A stretch of DNA of 64,000 nucleotides from Mycobacterium sp. D16R12 (GCF_002013465.1 NZ_MAFC01000030.1:41311-105310); one strand, 5' to 3'. Shown: positions 26,025 through 36,499, numbered from the stretch's first letter. The notes: generated from the letters alone by a model not told the origin. Made by a program: numbers and translations.

Positions 26025-26866
26025 CCGGGAATCGGGGCCATCGCGTCGATATCGGTCAAGAGCTGCCCGAATTCCTCGGCGAGTCCGGGAGCCATGGCCG
26101 CGATGAGGGCGCCGTCGGCACTCCGAGCGTCCGCGTCCGGCAGCACCAGCACCGCACCGGCCTCACGCGCGATGAGAGCACCGCCGGCCCAGTCCCACGG
26201 CCCCAGCCCGTGCTCATACTGGGCATCAACACGCCCCTCTGCCACTGCACACAGATCCAGCGCTGCGGATCCGATCCGCCGCACGTCACGCACCTTCGGC
26301 AGGAGCTGCGCGACCAGTTGAGCCTGACGTTCTCGCCGCACCGTCGAGTACGCGAAGCCCGTAGCCACTAGGGCCAGCCGTGCCTCCCGGACCGGATTAC
26401 ACGCCAAGGGCCACTGCAGGCCATTGGCCTCACGCACGGTCGCGCCAAGGCCTGAGGCCGCCGAGAAGACGCGGTCTGCCGCGACATCGGCCACCGCAGA
26501 CGCCACCGACACTCCGTCCACCTGAGCGGCCACCGACACGGCATACGCGGGAATGCCGTAGACGAAGTTGACCGTGCCGTCGATCGGATCGATCACCCAG
26601 CGCACGTGCGACGAGCCGTTCGCGCCCCCTTCGGTCACTCCGTCCTCCTCGCCCAGGATCGCGTCATCCGGGCGCAACGCCGACAGTCTGCGGCGCAGCA
26701 GCCGTTCACATTCGGTGTCGACGAGGGTCACCGGATCTGTCTCGGAGCTCTTGGTCCGCACAGAGGCCGCCCAATCGACGGTTCCGCGCCGATGCCGCAC
26801 AAATTCGGCGGCCTCCGATGCCAGCCGCACCGCTACCGAACGCAACGCTCCCGGATCGATTCCCAC
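26021..26866 (-). CDS. suhB: Inositol monophosphatase family protein SuhB
   Basis: This 281-residue magnesium-dependent phosphatase matches Rv2701c. It likely releases myo-inositol from inositol phosphate for phosphatidylinositol, mannosides and mycothiol. Metal-binding motifs are complete: ILGEEDG near residue 72, WVIDPIDGTVNF near residue 90 and GPWDWAGGALIAREAG near residue 215. Start is GTG. It diverges from ppgK. Confidence 0.92.
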   Translation of the reverse strand: MGIDPGALRSVAVRLASEAAEFVRHRRGTVDWAASVRTKSSETDPVTLVDTECERLLRRRLSALRPDDAILGEEDGVTEGGANGSSHVRWVIDPIDGTVNFVYGIPAYAVSVAAQVDGVSVASAVADVAADRVFSAASGLGATVREANGLQWPLACNPVREARLALVATGFAYSTVRRERQAQLVAQLLPKVRDVRRIGSAALDLCAVAEGRVDAQYEHGLGPWDWAGGALIAREAGAVLVLPDADARSADGALIAAMAPGLAEEFGQLLTDIDAMAPIPG

Positions 26867-27001
26867 GCGTCTATCGCAGCACAGCCACGAGCGTCACGCG
26901 CGGCGTCCCCTGGGGCATTAGGGTGTCACTCGCATTTAGTCTGTTCCGGCTGTGTTCGACCATGTTCGCCAGCCATGTAGATCCAGGGCCAAGGAGCGCC
27001 G

Positions 27002-27805
27002 ATGACCGCCACCGAATCCGGACTGTCCACACCCGCGACGCAAGCCGGCGAGACCGCGCAGCGAGGCTTCGGCATCGACGTCGGCGGCAGCGGCATCAAG
27101 GGCGCGATCGTGGATTTGACTACCGGCGAGATGATCGGCGAACGGGTCAAATACCCCACTCCGCAGCCCGCCACGCCGACAGCCGTCGCCGAGACCATCG
27201 CCACAGTCGTGCGTGATTTCTCCTGGACAGGGCCCGTTGGCGTGACCTATCCGGGCGTGATCGTGCACGGCGAGGCGCGTACCGCCGCGAACGTCGACAA
27301 ATCATGGTTGGGCGTCAACGTCCACGACATCATCAGCGCCGAATTGAACGGCCAATCCGTCACCGTGCTCAATGACGCCGATGCCGCCGGAATGGCCGAG
27401 GACCGGTACGGAGCGGGCAAGGATCAGTCCGGCCTGGTGGTCCTCTTGACGTTCGGAACCGGGATCGGGTCTGCCGTCCTTCATAACGGAATCCTGTTGC
27501 CCAACACCGAGTTCGGACATATCGAAGTCGGCGGCATGGAGGCCGAGCATCGTGCGGCGTCGTCGGTGAAGGAAAAGAACGATTGGAGCTACAAGCAGTG
27601 GGCGCCCGAGGTCACCAAGGTCTTGGAGGCCGTGGAGAACGCGCTGTGGCCCGACCTGTTCATCGTGGGCGGAGGCATCAGCCGCAAGGCCGACAAGTGG
27701 GTGCCGCTGCTGACGAATCGAACCCCGGTGGTGGCCGCTGCACTGCAGAACACGGCGGGAATCGTTGGCGCGGCGATGGCCGCACACGCTGGCGTTTCAC
27801 CTTAG
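27002..27805 (+). CDS. ppgK: Polyphosphate glucokinase
   Basis: PPGK phosphorylates glucose using polyphosphate or ATP. The 267-residue ROK-family protein has the phosphate loop GIDVGGSGIKGAIVD near residue 22, the catalytic Asp in VLNDADAAGMAEDRYG, and TFGTGIGSAVLHNG. The actinobacterial polyphosphate signature is seen around EVGGMEAEHRAASSV. It matches Rv2702, directly upstream of sigA in mycobacteria. ATG start with GGAGC seven bases upstream. Confidence 0.94.
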   Translation: MTATESGLSTPATQAGETAQRGFGIDVGGSGIKGAIVDLTTGEMIGERVKYPTPQPATPTAVAETIATVVRDFSWTGPVGVTYPGVIVHGEARTAANVDKSWLGVNVHDIISAELNGQSVTVLNDADAAGMAEDRYGAGKDQSGLVVLLTFGTGIGSAVLHNGILLPNTEFGHIEVGGMEAEHRAASSVKEKNDWSYKQWAPEVTKVLEAVENALWPDLFIVGGGISRKADKWVPLLTNRTPVVAAALQNTAGIVGAAMAAHAGVSP

Positions 27806-27809
27806 CTTT

Positions 27810-27840
27810 TTCACAGGTTCTGCACTGTTGTCGTTACAAT
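27810..27840 (+). promoter_or_regulatory. sigA: Candidate sigA promoter
   Basis: TTCACA (27810-27815) and TACAAT (27835-27840) are separated by 19 bases, resembling a housekeeping-type promoter in the gap between ppgK and sigA, with a leader of about 120 bases. Spacing is slightly long and no other support is available. Confidence 0.4.
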
Positions 27841-27966
27841 GGCAACAGATAGCCGCACGCAGGGCCACGCAGGTGCTCCCCGGCAGCGACGAACATCAAG
27901 CAGACAGCCAAATTCTCGATTTTGCATGCCCATGCGCGTCGAAGAAGTAGCCAGGAAAGGGCGTAC

Positions 27967-29373
<1,407 letters not shown>

Positions 29374-29661
29374 GGGCTGCCGGGCAGGCACTCTGAGCTG
29401 CAGATCTACAGCTCAATTTCGAAACAGTGGACTGGACAGCGCTGCCGGTCAAGACATCAGTGTGACCCGCCGCGCTGTCCTAGTCCATCGATCTCGATCC
29501 TCTGCCGCCTCCTGGGAGCTCTAGCCCTGCGCTCATATGCAGCGAGTGCGCTTCACCTGCCCGAGGCTGCCGTTCAACCAAAGATATTCCCGCCTAGGAC
29601 TGCTGGCATTCGACCTACATCCAGCCTGGATATGCACAGCGCTAACCCCGCCCTGGTGGGC
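29374..29661. other. Intergenic segment between the two sigA-tail repeats
   Basis: No convincing gene is seen here. The only structure close to sigA is a hairpin TGAGCTG (29394-29400) with CAGCTCA (29409-29415) around 8 bases, followed by ATTTC, which may terminate sigA. Base composition is lower in GC than the flanking genes, like the lipoprotein gene that follows. Confidence 0.5.
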
Positions 29662-29675
29662 GACTACCTCGACTA
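29662..29675. repeat. Direct repeat GACTACCTCGACTA, right copy
   Basis: Exact copy of the last 14 bases (including TA of the stop codon) of the sigA coding end, lying 4 bp beyond the end of the convergent lipoprotein gene. It is not part of an intact frame. Confidence 0.7.
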
Positions 29676-29679
29676 ACGG

Positions 29680-30633
29680 TTAGCGAGGACAGACGTCGAA
29701 CCGCTCACGGACTTGTTTCTGAAGGGCGATTGCATCAGCGGTGTAATACTTCTCGGGATCTGTCTCCCCGAGCGTGCGCGGGTAGTCGCAAAACCCGACG
29801 GTCGCTGAACCCTGGAACCGGAGGCCCGGGTCCGGTCGTTTCTCATTGGCAGTCCAGTACACATACAGAGGCTGTGCAGGACCGCCACCCGCCGTGGTGA
29901 TTGCTGCCGACAAATCGTCATACCCGTTTCCACGGTCGCGCAGGGCAACGCTAAGCCGCGCAATCGCGCCATCTGTGCCGACTGACACGGCATAGACATC
30001 TACCGGCATGCGGGCGATCCGCTGAGCGATGCTCACTTCATCCTGAAGCGAGAACGGAAACATCACTCCCCAACCGATCGCCCCAGCCGCCAGAGACACG
30101 TCTACTGCGTTGTCTCCCAACACCGCACGTAGAGCCGCGAACCCGGCCGTTGCGGTCGAGCTCGGCGCTTTGACTTCCAGCCTGTTTGTCGGCGCCCTGT
30201 CGTTCCGGAACCATTCAACCGAGCTACCGTCCAAGGCGGTCGCGATGTCGCGAGCAACGCGCGCATCGTGTGCAATTTCGGCGGGATCGAGGCGCGCAGC
30301 TCGTTTGATCATCACCCGCGAATCCGCCGCTACCGCAAAATCGATCCATTGCTCGTAATTCTCGAAATCATCGCCCACGGTCTTGTTGACAGTCGTGGCC
30401 ACATCGGCAATCTGCTGCACGCTGGCAGACGGGAGCTGGACCTGCACATGCAGCGTCGAACCCCTCTCAAAGGAGTTCTCGTATCCGATGTTTACCGAAT
30501 CCACACCGGGCATCGCGCTGAGGACGGCTTGAAGATGATCGGCTTGAGTCTTGCGATCGGGCGCTCCCGCGCAGGCAGCTGCGGCCACCAAAAGAACCAG
30601 AACCGCCGATCGAATACTTCGCGGCCCACGCAT
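29680..30633 (-). CDS. Putative lipoprotein of unknown function
   Basis: The 317-residue product has a basic N-terminus, a hydrophobic helix and a lipobox-like VAAAAC with Cys at residue 21, so it is probably lipid-anchored. The rest is soluble, with repeated alpha/beta elements, and includes VNIGYENSFERGSTLHVQVQ and a C-terminal pair of Cys (GFCDYP, FDVCPR). I do not recognise the family, although similar two-lobed mycobacterial lipoproteins exist. Codon use and GC are lower than in the neighbours, and it sits beside a duplicated sigA tail, so it may have been acquired. The upstream frame runs on for 100 codons but lacks a signal peptide. Confidence 0.75.
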   Translation of the reverse strand: MRGPRSIRSAVLVLLVAAAACAGAPDRKTQADHLQAVLSAMPGVDSVNIGYENSFERGSTLHVQVQLPSASVQQIADVATTVNKTVGDDFENYEQWIDFAVAADSRVMIKRAARLDPAEIAHDARVARDIATALDGSSVEWFRNDRAPTNRLEVKAPSSTATAGFAALRAVLGDNAVDVSLAAGAIGWGVMFPFSLQDEVSIAQRIARMPVDVYAVSVGTDGAIARLSVALRDRGNGYDDLSAAITTAGGGPAQPLYVYWTANEKRPDPGLRFQGSATVGFCDYPRTLGETDPEKYYTADAIALQKQVRERFDVCPR

Positions 30634-30780
30634 GATTGACAGCGTATCGGCGGCGCGTCGGCCATCGCGGTGATCGAAGCGCGAATGGAGTAGCCCGCTA
30701 CGCATGTCGAGCGGTTGTCCACTCGCACAACATGGTGCCAACCCGGTGACAGTCATCGGGCTGGAATCGAAGGACACACC

Positions 30781-31719
30781 ATGACCGCAACACTCGACAC
30801 CGAAGTGACCGCACCGCCACCCCTGGACGGTGAGGTGGCCGATCGACGCAGCAAGTTCCGCAAGCTGACCGCCGAGACCGCCAAGGATCCGTACGCAGAA
30901 CGAGCCTTCCTCGCATCGAAGCTGGCTGTGCTGCAATCACATCCGAAGCTCCCGGCGGCCACCCGCCGCGAGGCCGAGGCAACGCTGGCCGAGGCCGCGG
31001 GGGTGGCGGACATCGCCGAACTCGCCGCCGGGATAACCCCGCCTCCCGGCGGAGTCGGCTACGGCATGTTCTACACGAACAGCTTTCGCACCCGTTTCGC
31101 GCGCGGTACCTCGTTCTACTACGAGATCGTCTGCCCACACCAGCCCGGCGGGAACGTGGCCGACTACCTGTACCTGACCGCGACCAACCGAGCACAAAAA
31201 GGTGTCGAGGCGTTCGTGTCCTACCACGCACAGGACATCGCCCGATTCAAGGTGTTCGACTGGGCGCGCTCGGATCACTGGCAGACCGACATCCCGTTCG
31301 CGAATCTGACGTCGTATCTGCGCAGCACCTCCTCACATGGCTGGGGCCTGCAGACACTGCTCGTGTGGAATCAGTCATTCGAAATCGCACCGAACCGGTG
31401 GCGCAACGAGGTACTGCTGCACAACCGCGCGGCGAACCGTTGGGATCTCGTGTACCGCTTCGACTACCAATCCTCCACCGCCGAGCAGACCTCCGGCTGG
31501 GTCGGCAGTTGGGGACCGATCGTCGAGACGTTCCAGAACAGCTACACGAACACCCGCTGGCTCGGATTCCTCAACACAATGCTGGTGGGCCGCGACACCG
31601 CCGGTAACTGGGGACAATGGGCACTGCTGCGCGCCGCCGACTCGACCATTCGCAATGACGGACACGGATTCTCGCCACTGTTCCTGGACCCGAATTACTC
31701 TTTCGTGGTCAAGAGTTGA
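30781..31719 (+). CDS. Unrecognised 312-residue protein, N-terminal domain shared with next gene
   Basis: I do not recognise this protein. Residues of about 18-72 form a charged helical domain (ADRRSKFRKL, RAFLASKL, SHPKL) that is clearly similar to the whole of the small protein encoded next. A GITPPPGG linker follows, and residues 110-312 are beta-rich and full of Trp, Tyr and Asn (YGMFYTNSFRTRF, YLYLTATNRAQKG, SHGWGLQTLLVWNQS, WVGSWGPIVETF), suggesting a jelly-roll or lectin-like fold. There is no signal peptide or membrane helix. An AAGGAC 7 bases upstream fixes the ATG. Its stop lies 20 bp before the next ATG, so both are co-expressed. Confidence 0.75.
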   Translation: MTATLDTEVTAPPPLDGEVADRRSKFRKLTAETAKDPYAERAFLASKLAVLQSHPKLPAATRREAEATLAEAAGVADIAELAAGITPPPGGVGYGMFYTNSFRTRFARGTSFYYEIVCPHQPGGNVADYLYLTATNRAQKGVEAFVSYHAQDIARFKVFDWARSDHWQTDIPFANLTSYLRSTSSHGWGLQTLLVWNQSFEIAPNRWRNEVLLHNRAANRWDLVYRFDYQSSTAEQTSGWVGSWGPIVETFQNSYTNTRWLGFLNTMLVGRDTAGNWGQWALLRAADSTIRNDGHGFSPLFLDPNYSFVVKS

Positions 31720-31739
31720 CCGAGCAGGAGCAGCCGATC

Positions 31740-31949
31740 ATGAGTGATAACGGATCGCCTCCCCCTCCCGGTACCGGCCCCATCGCCGACCGGCGGCAGG
31801 AGTTCGAAGAACTCAGCCGCCGGCACCGGGAGGGAGCGGATGACCGCGCGTTCATCGAGCACAAGATCGAGATCGTGAACAGCGATCCCGATCTTACTGC
31901 CGAGGAGAAGGCCGTCGCGATCGCGGAACTGCGGCGCGCATTGGAATGA
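31740..31949 (+). CDS. Small protein, stand-alone copy of the upstream N-terminal domain
   Basis: The 69-residue protein starts with a Pro-rich stretch (SPPPPGTGP) and then a helical domain ADRRQEFEEL...RAFIEHK...SDPDL that lines up with residues 18-72 of the upstream protein. An AGGAGCAG ribosome site 8 bases before the ATG decides the start; a TTG overlapping the upstream stop is less likely. No known family. The shared domain suggests that the two proteins oligomerise together or bind the same partner. Confidence 0.72.
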   Translation: MSDNGSPPPPGTGPIADRRQEFEELSRRHREGADDRAFIEHKIEIVNSDPDLTAEEKAVAIAELRRALE

Positions 31950-32022
31950 CGGTAACGACACCCCACGGCACGGACCCACCGGCGAGAGCAACCTGTCGGT
32001 GGGTCCGGCCATACTGGGCAGC

Positions 32023-32556
32023 GTGAGCACTGTCGGCCACTGCTTCTTCGGCACCGCAATTGGTACCTGCGCCATCGCGTGGAGCGACAACGGCATCGTC
32101 GCGTTGCAGCTGCCCGAGCATGACGATGCGGCCACCCTGGCCAGGATCCGACGCCCCGCCGGAAGCGAACTGATACCGCCGCCCTTCGTCGCCGAGGCGA
32201 TCGATGGCCTGACGCGCGTCCTTGCCGGCGAGGAAGACGATCTGCAGTGGGTTCAACTGGATTTGGAAGGCACCACCGATTTCGATCGCGAGGTGTACGC
32301 GGTTACCAGGGCCATCGGCCCCGGCACAACCCGCAGCTACGGTGAGGTGGCAGCGGCCGTCGGTGCGCCGGGCGCCGCGCAGGCCGTGGGACAGTCGTTG
32401 GGCCGCAATCCGATTCCGCTGCTCGTCCCCTGTCACCGTGTGCTGGCCGCCGATCACAGCCTGCACGGCTTTTCCGCCTACGGTGGCGTCGTGACCAAGC
32501 GCGAACTACTCAAGCTCGAGCACGCCCCTGGTTTCGACGACCCCACCCTGTTCTGA
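32023..32556 (+). CDS. ogt: Methylated-DNA--protein-cysteine S-methyltransferase
   Basis: Ogt removes methyl groups from O6-methylguanine by irreversible transfer to its own Cys. The 177-residue protein has the signature PIPLLVPCHRVLAAD with the acceptor Cys near residue 140, YGEVAAAVGAPGAAQAVGQ with the Arg-finger region, and a C-terminal GFSAYGGVVTKRELLKLE. In the tubercle bacillus ogt lies elsewhere with alkA, so its place next to sigA is different here. GTG start; the preceding 75 bp hold nothing notable. Confidence 0.93.
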   Translation: MSTVGHCFFGTAIGTCAIAWSDNGIVALQLPEHDDAATLARIRRPAGSELIPPPFVAEAIDGLTRVLAGEEDDLQWVQLDLEGTTDFDREVYAVTRAIGPGTTRSYGEVAAAVGAPGAAQAVGQSLGRNPIPLLVPCHRVLAADHSLHGFSAYGGVVTKRELLKLEHAPGFDDPTLF

Positions 32557-32623
32557 AGCGAAAGACACAGCGCAGGTCTACGCTCTAGCGCATCAAGATC
32601 CGGCCGACGCATCGGGAGACCTC

Positions 32624-33106
32624 ATGACCGGTTTGTATATAGCTGCACTTCTCATCGGAATCGTCGCGGGCTTGCGCGCGATGACCCCACTTGCCGTGTT
32701 GAGCTGGGCGGCATTCACCAAATGCCTTCTAGTGGAAGGCACCTGGGCCTCATTTTTGGCCAACCTGATCGTCGCCATCATCGCCACGGTGCTGGCCGTG
32801 GGTGAGATCGTCAACGACAAACTACCCAAGACTCCGAGCCGCAAGGCGCCGCCCGCGTTCGCGGCACGCGTGGTGCTCGGCGCCTTCTATGGCGCGGTGT
32901 TCGGCACCCTGGCGGGCGGCACCTCTCCCGGACTCATCATCGGTCTTCTGCTCGGCGCCGTCGGTGCGGTGATCGGCACGCTCGGCGGGGCGTGGGCACG
33001 CGGCAAGCTCGCCGAGGCCTTCGGTAAGGATCTGCCCGCCGCCCTCACCGAGGACGTCGTCACCGTCGCCGCGGCCCTTGCGATCACCGTGGCGCTCGCC
33101 ACGTGA
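32624..33106 (+). CDS. DUF4126 membrane protein
   Basis: The 160-residue protein has about four hydrophobic helices, a GLRAMTPLAVLSW motif near the start and a central basic KLPKTPSRKAPP loop, typical of DUF4126. The Gly-rich FGTLAGGTSPGLIIGLLLGAVGAVIG-type helices may pack as a small channel or carrier; function unknown. Its stop overlaps the next gene's GTG by four bases (GTGA). Confidence 0.8.
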   Translation: MTGLYIAALLIGIVAGLRAMTPLAVLSWAAFTKCLLVEGTWASFLANLIVAIIATVLAVGEIVNDKLPKTPSRKAPPAFAARVVLGAFYGAVFGTLAGGTSPGLIIGLLLGAVGAVIGTLGGAWARGKLAEAFGKDLPAALTEDVVTVAAALAITVALAT

Positions 33107-34479
33107 GCACACATTTTGACGCCGTCGTCGTGGGCGCCGGCCAGGCTGGCCCCTCCCTGGCCGCCCGATTGCGTGGCGCGGGAATGACGGTGGCCATCGT
33201 GGAGCGACACCTGTTCGGCGGTACCTGCGTCAATACCGGATGCCGCCCCACCAAGGCGTTGGTCGCCAGTGCGCACGCCGCCCATATGGCGCGCGACGCG
33301 GCCCGGTGGGGAGTTGTCCTGGACGGCTCGGTGAGTATGGACATGGCCCGCGTGCGAGAGCGCAAGGATTCGGTGATCCTCCCGTCGCGCAACGGCGGCG
33401 AGAAATGGCTCAAGGATCTTGGTTGCACGATCTATCACGAACACGCACGCTTCATCTCTCCCACCGAGCTCGCCGTGGGAGACGAGATCATCTCTGCCGA
33501 AAGAATCTTCCTGAACGTCGGTGGCCGGGCGGTGGTTCCGGATTGGCCCGGCGTCGATGAGGTTCCGCTGCTCACCAACAGCTCGCTCATCGAGTACGAC
33601 GAGATCCCGGAACATCTCATCGTCATCGGCGGCAGTTATGTCGGACTGGAGTTCGCGCAGATCTACCGCCGGTTCGGCAGCAAGGTGACGGTGGTGCATC
33701 GCGGACCACGGCTCGTCGAACGCGAGGACCCCGACGCCTCGGCGATCATTCAGGAAGTCTTGGAGCGTGAGGGAATCTCCTTCCGCCTCAATGCCTCCTG
33801 TATCAGCCTGTCTCGCGGAGACGACGGCGTCGGCGTCGGCGTGGACTGCACACAAGGTGCGCCCGAGGTCACCGGCACTCACATACTCGTCGCGGTGGGA
33901 CGCAGACCGAACACCGACGACTTGGGCCTGGAGAGCGCCGGTGTCACCACCGACGACCGCGGGTACATCACGGTCGACGATCAGCTGCGCACCAATGTGC
34001 CGGGCATCTGGGCCCTGGGCGACTGCAACGGTCGCGGAGCCTTCACCCACACCTCGTACAACGACTTCGAGATCGTCGCCGCGAACCTGCTCGATGACGA
34101 TCCACGACGGGTCACCGACAGACTGCCCTGCTACGCCCTATACACAGACCCGCCGCTGGGCCGGGTCGGCATGACCGAGACGCAGGCACGCGCCTCCGGA
34201 CACTCCGTGCTCGTCGGCCGCAAACCGATGAGCCAGGTCGGCCGCGCCATCGAAAAAGGCGAAACCGATGGCTACATGCAGGTTTTGGTCGACGCCGATA
34301 CCGATCTGATCCTGGGCGCGACCATCCTCGGGGTGGGCGGCGATGAAGTCGTACATTGCCTGCTCGACACCATGCAATACGGCGTGCCCGCGCGACAACT
34401 TCAGCGCACCGTGCACATTCATCCCACCGTGGCGGAGTTCTTACCCACCGTCCTGGGTGAGCTTCAGCCACTCGTTTGA
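33103..34479 (+). CDS. Class I pyridine nucleotide-disulfide oxidoreductase (mercuric reductase-like)
   Basis: The 458-residue flavoprotein has the FAD motif VVVGAGQAGPSLAARL, the redox disulfide GGTCVNTGC (Cys 42 and 47), the NAD(P) motif VIGGSYVGLEFAQIY, and the C-terminal dimer segment HIHPTVAEFLPT with the catalytic His-x-x-x-x-E-like pair. This resembles mercuric reductase core without the N-terminal metal-binding domain or the C-terminal vicinal Cys pair, so mercury reduction is unlikely. The thiol substrate is unknown. Confidence 0.85.
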   Translation: MSTHFDAVVVGAGQAGPSLAARLRGAGMTVAIVERHLFGGTCVNTGCRPTKALVASAHAAHMARDAARWGVVLDGSVSMDMARVRERKDSVILPSRNGGEKWLKDLGCTIYHEHARFISPTELAVGDEIISAERIFLNVGGRAVVPDWPGVDEVPLLTNSSLIEYDEIPEHLIVIGGSYVGLEFAQIYRRFGSKVTVVHRGPRLVEREDPDASAIIQEVLEREGISFRLNASCISLSRGDDGVGVGVDCTQGAPEVTGTHILVAVGRRPNTDDLGLESAGVTTDDRGYITVDDQLRTNVPGIWALGDCNGRGAFTHTSYNDFEIVAANLLDDDPRRVTDRLPCYALYTDPPLGRVGMTETQARASGHSVLVGRKPMSQVGRAIEKGETDGYMQVLVDADTDLILGATILGVGGDEVVHCLLDTMQYGVPARQLQRTVHIHPTVAEFLPTVLGELQPLV

Positions 34480-34512
34480 CCTCAAGCGCACGTGAGCTCC
34501 TAGCATCCGGTT

Positions 34513-35178
34513 ATGAAGATTCACGATGTGCGAATCACTGCTACCGATGTGGCCGGCGCTGCTCGCTTCTACACCGAAATCCTTGATTTACCAGTACAAC
34601 TGGATCGAGACCGGGCGACGGTTCATATCGGTGACAGCACGCTCACGTTGATTCCGGGACCGGCGTATCTCGGTGCGCATCACATCGCCTTCACCATTCC
34701 CGCGGGAAGCCTGAGCGCGGCCAAGGCGTGGCTATCGCAGCGCGTCACGCTGCAGATCGATGGTCAATGGCACGACGAGTTCGACTGCGCGCCCAATTGG
34801 CAGGCCCGCAGCATCTACTTCACCGGCCCTGACGATGCCGTCCTCGAACTCATCGAACGCAATATCCTCGACAACCACATCGATCATTCCTTCGGCGTCG
34901 GCGACATCCGTTCTCTCAGCGAGGTCGGCTTCGGGGTATCCGACGTGCTGCAGACCCAACGCCTCATGCGCGAGACGCTGGGCCTGCTGCCGTTCGGCGA
35001 ACCCGCGCGGGGCTTCGGTCCGGTGGGTGATCACGACGGGCTGTTCATCCTGGTGCCCACCGAGGTCACGTGGCGCCCGGAGAATCGGATCCCACCACCT
35101 GCCGCGCCCACCGTGGTGACGGCCGATGTGCCCACCGCGCTGAAGATCGGCGAGCACTACCTGATTCAACCGCGTTAG
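34513..35178 (+). CDS. VOC-family (glyoxalase/dioxygenase fold) protein
   Basis: The 221-residue protein has two vicinal-oxygen-chelate modules. The first opens with VRITATDVAGAARFYTEILDLP and continues with AHHIAFTIPAG; the second starts near residue 138 with SEVGFGVSDVLQTQRLMRETLGL. Metal ligands may be His in HHIAF and Glu in LELIERN. Substrate unknown. Its stop overlaps the convergent LLM gene by four bases. Confidence 0.82.
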   Translation: MKIHDVRITATDVAGAARFYTEILDLPVQLDRDRATVHIGDSTLTLIPGPAYLGAHHIAFTIPAGSLSAAKAWLSQRVTLQIDGQWHDEFDCAPNWQARSIYFTGPDDAVLELIERNILDNHIDHSFGVGDIRSLSEVGFGVSDVLQTQRLMRETLGLLPFGEPARGFGPVGDHDGLFILVPTEVTWRPENRIPPPAAPTVVTADVPTALKIGEHYLIQPR

Positions 35179-36005
35179 GAGCGTGAGTCCCGCCAGGCCA
35201 GCGGCGCATCGAGCACCGACAGGTCGTAATCGTTGTCGGCATCGATCCCCACGGTGAACAATCTCGCGCCCACGTCGGCATAGGCGTCCGCTTCGGCCGC
35301 CGTCAATCCGCGTTCGGGATCTAACCCCCAGGCTGTCGAGCGCTCGATTTCGTTGTGGTCGCGGCCGATTCGTTCAGCCTCGGCGATGAGAATGTCGTTC
35401 TTGCGCCGGTAGGTGTCGATGTCGGCGAACGCATGCCAGATATGGGCATGCCGGGCCACCAACGGAATGGTGCGCTTCTCTCCCCCGCCACCGATCAGAA
35501 TCGGTATCGGGCGCACGGGCGCCGGCAGCAACTGACCCAGCCGGTTCTCGATCCGAACCAGGCTCTCCTCGAACAGATCGAATCGCGAACCTGCCGTACC
35601 GAACTCGTATCCGTATGTGGTGTAGTCCCTTTCATACCAGCCGGCACCCACACCGAGGATCAGCCGGCCATCGCTGATGTGGTCGACGGTCCTGGCCATA
35701 TCGGCCAGCAGATCGGGGTTGCGATAGCCCACGCCGGTGACAAGCAGCCCGATCTCCGCCCGCGAGGTAATTTCGGCCCACGAGCCCAGGGCGGTCCAGG
35801 CCTCGAAGTTGTTGACATCGGGCTGCACCTCGTCGAGCACCACTCCCGCACTGCTCAGGGTGCCGGCGGGCCAATGAAAGTGGTCATAGCCGAAGATGAC
35901 GTCCACCCCCTTGTCCTCGGCGCGCAGCACAGCATCTCGCCACTGCTTGTAGTTCTGCGCCTTGGCGGGCCGCAGCTGGATTCCGATGCGAATGCGTCCT
36001 GTCAC
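35175..36005 (-). CDS. LLM-class F420-dependent oxidoreductase
   Basis: The 276-residue TIM-barrel enzyme belongs to the luciferase-like monooxygenase group that uses F420 or FMN. Motifs include VDVIFGYDHFHWP near residue 35, GLLVTGVGYRNPDLLADMARTVD, and RLILGVGAGWYERDYTTYGYEFG, the cofactor-binding strand. Actinobacteria encode many paralogues, so the reaction cannot be assigned. The frame opens upstream with a TTG, but the GTG at VTGRIRIG matches the family start. Confidence 0.85.
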   Translation of the reverse strand: MTGRIRIGIQLRPAKAQNYKQWRDAVLRAEDKGVDVIFGYDHFHWPAGTLSSAGVVLDEVQPDVNNFEAWTALGSWAEITSRAEIGLLVTGVGYRNPDLLADMARTVDHISDGRLILGVGAGWYERDYTTYGYEFGTAGSRFDLFEESLVRIENRLGQLLPAPVRPIPILIGGGGEKRTIPLVARHAHIWHAFADIDTYRRKNDILIAEAERIGRDHNEIERSTAWGLDPERGLTAAEADAYADVGARLFTVGIDADNDYDLSVLDAPLAWRDSRS

Positions 36006-36062
36006 ATCGCAGTCCAATTAATCGATCGCCGCAGGTATTCCCCGCCGCCTACGCTGCCCGCC

Positions 36063-36449
36063 ATGGAACGCGTGAATATCTCGTCGGACGGCGAATGGGA
36101 AGCAGCGGTCGGCTACTCCCGTGCGGTGCGGGTCGGTGGTCATGTCGCCGTCGCCGGAACCACGGCGGCGCGCCAGGGCCGGTCACCTGTCGGCGGGGAC
36201 GACATCGCCGAACAGACCCGCGAGGCACTGCGCCGCGTCGAGTCGGCACTTAGCCAGGCAGGTGCCTCGTTACGCGATGTCATACGAACTCGCATCTTCG
36301 TCACGGATATCGGGCGCTGGCGCGAGGTCGGTTTGGCCCACGGCGAGTTTTTCGGCGACATCCGCCCCGCCGCCACGATGGTCGAGGTGTCAGCACTCAT
36401 CGATCCGGCGCTGCTGGTGGAGATCGAGGCCGACGCCATCGTGGTCTAA
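36063..36449 (+). CDS. RidA-family (YjgF/YER057c/UK114) protein
   Basis: The 128-residue protein matches Rv2704. RidA proteins hydrolyse reactive enamine/imine intermediates. Seen are GYSRAVRVGGHVAVAGTTA near residue 18, QTREALRRVESALSQAGASLRDVIRTRIFVTD-type helix and strand, and the late PAATMVEVSAL. The Arg that binds carboxylates in true RidA (near VIRTRIF) is present. The long upstream open frame is antisense to the LLM gene. Confidence 0.86.
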   Translation: MERVNISSDGEWEAAVGYSRAVRVGGHVAVAGTTAARQGRSPVGGDDIAEQTREALRRVESALSQAGASLRDVIRTRIFVTDIGRWREVGLAHGEFFGDIRPAATMVEVSALIDPALLVEIEADAIVV

Positions 36450-36451
36450 AT

Positions 36452-36462
36452 TGGTCAGACCA
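36452..36462. promoter_or_regulatory. GntR/FadR-type operator TGGTCAGACCA
   Basis: TGGTC-A-GACCA is a perfect palindrome of the TGGTnnnnACCA type bound by FadR-subfamily GntR regulators. It starts 2 bp after the RidA stop and ends 37 bp before the regulator ATG, so it probably mediates autorepression. Confidence 0.65.
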
Positions 36463-36499
36463 CTAGACCTCTTACCAATCGCGGTGTTATCGTGGCGGC

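Noticed and set aside
33103..34479. Mercuric reductase and mercury-resistance operon
   Set aside because: The redox disulfide is present, but the C-terminal vicinal Cys pair, merR, merP and merT are all absent.
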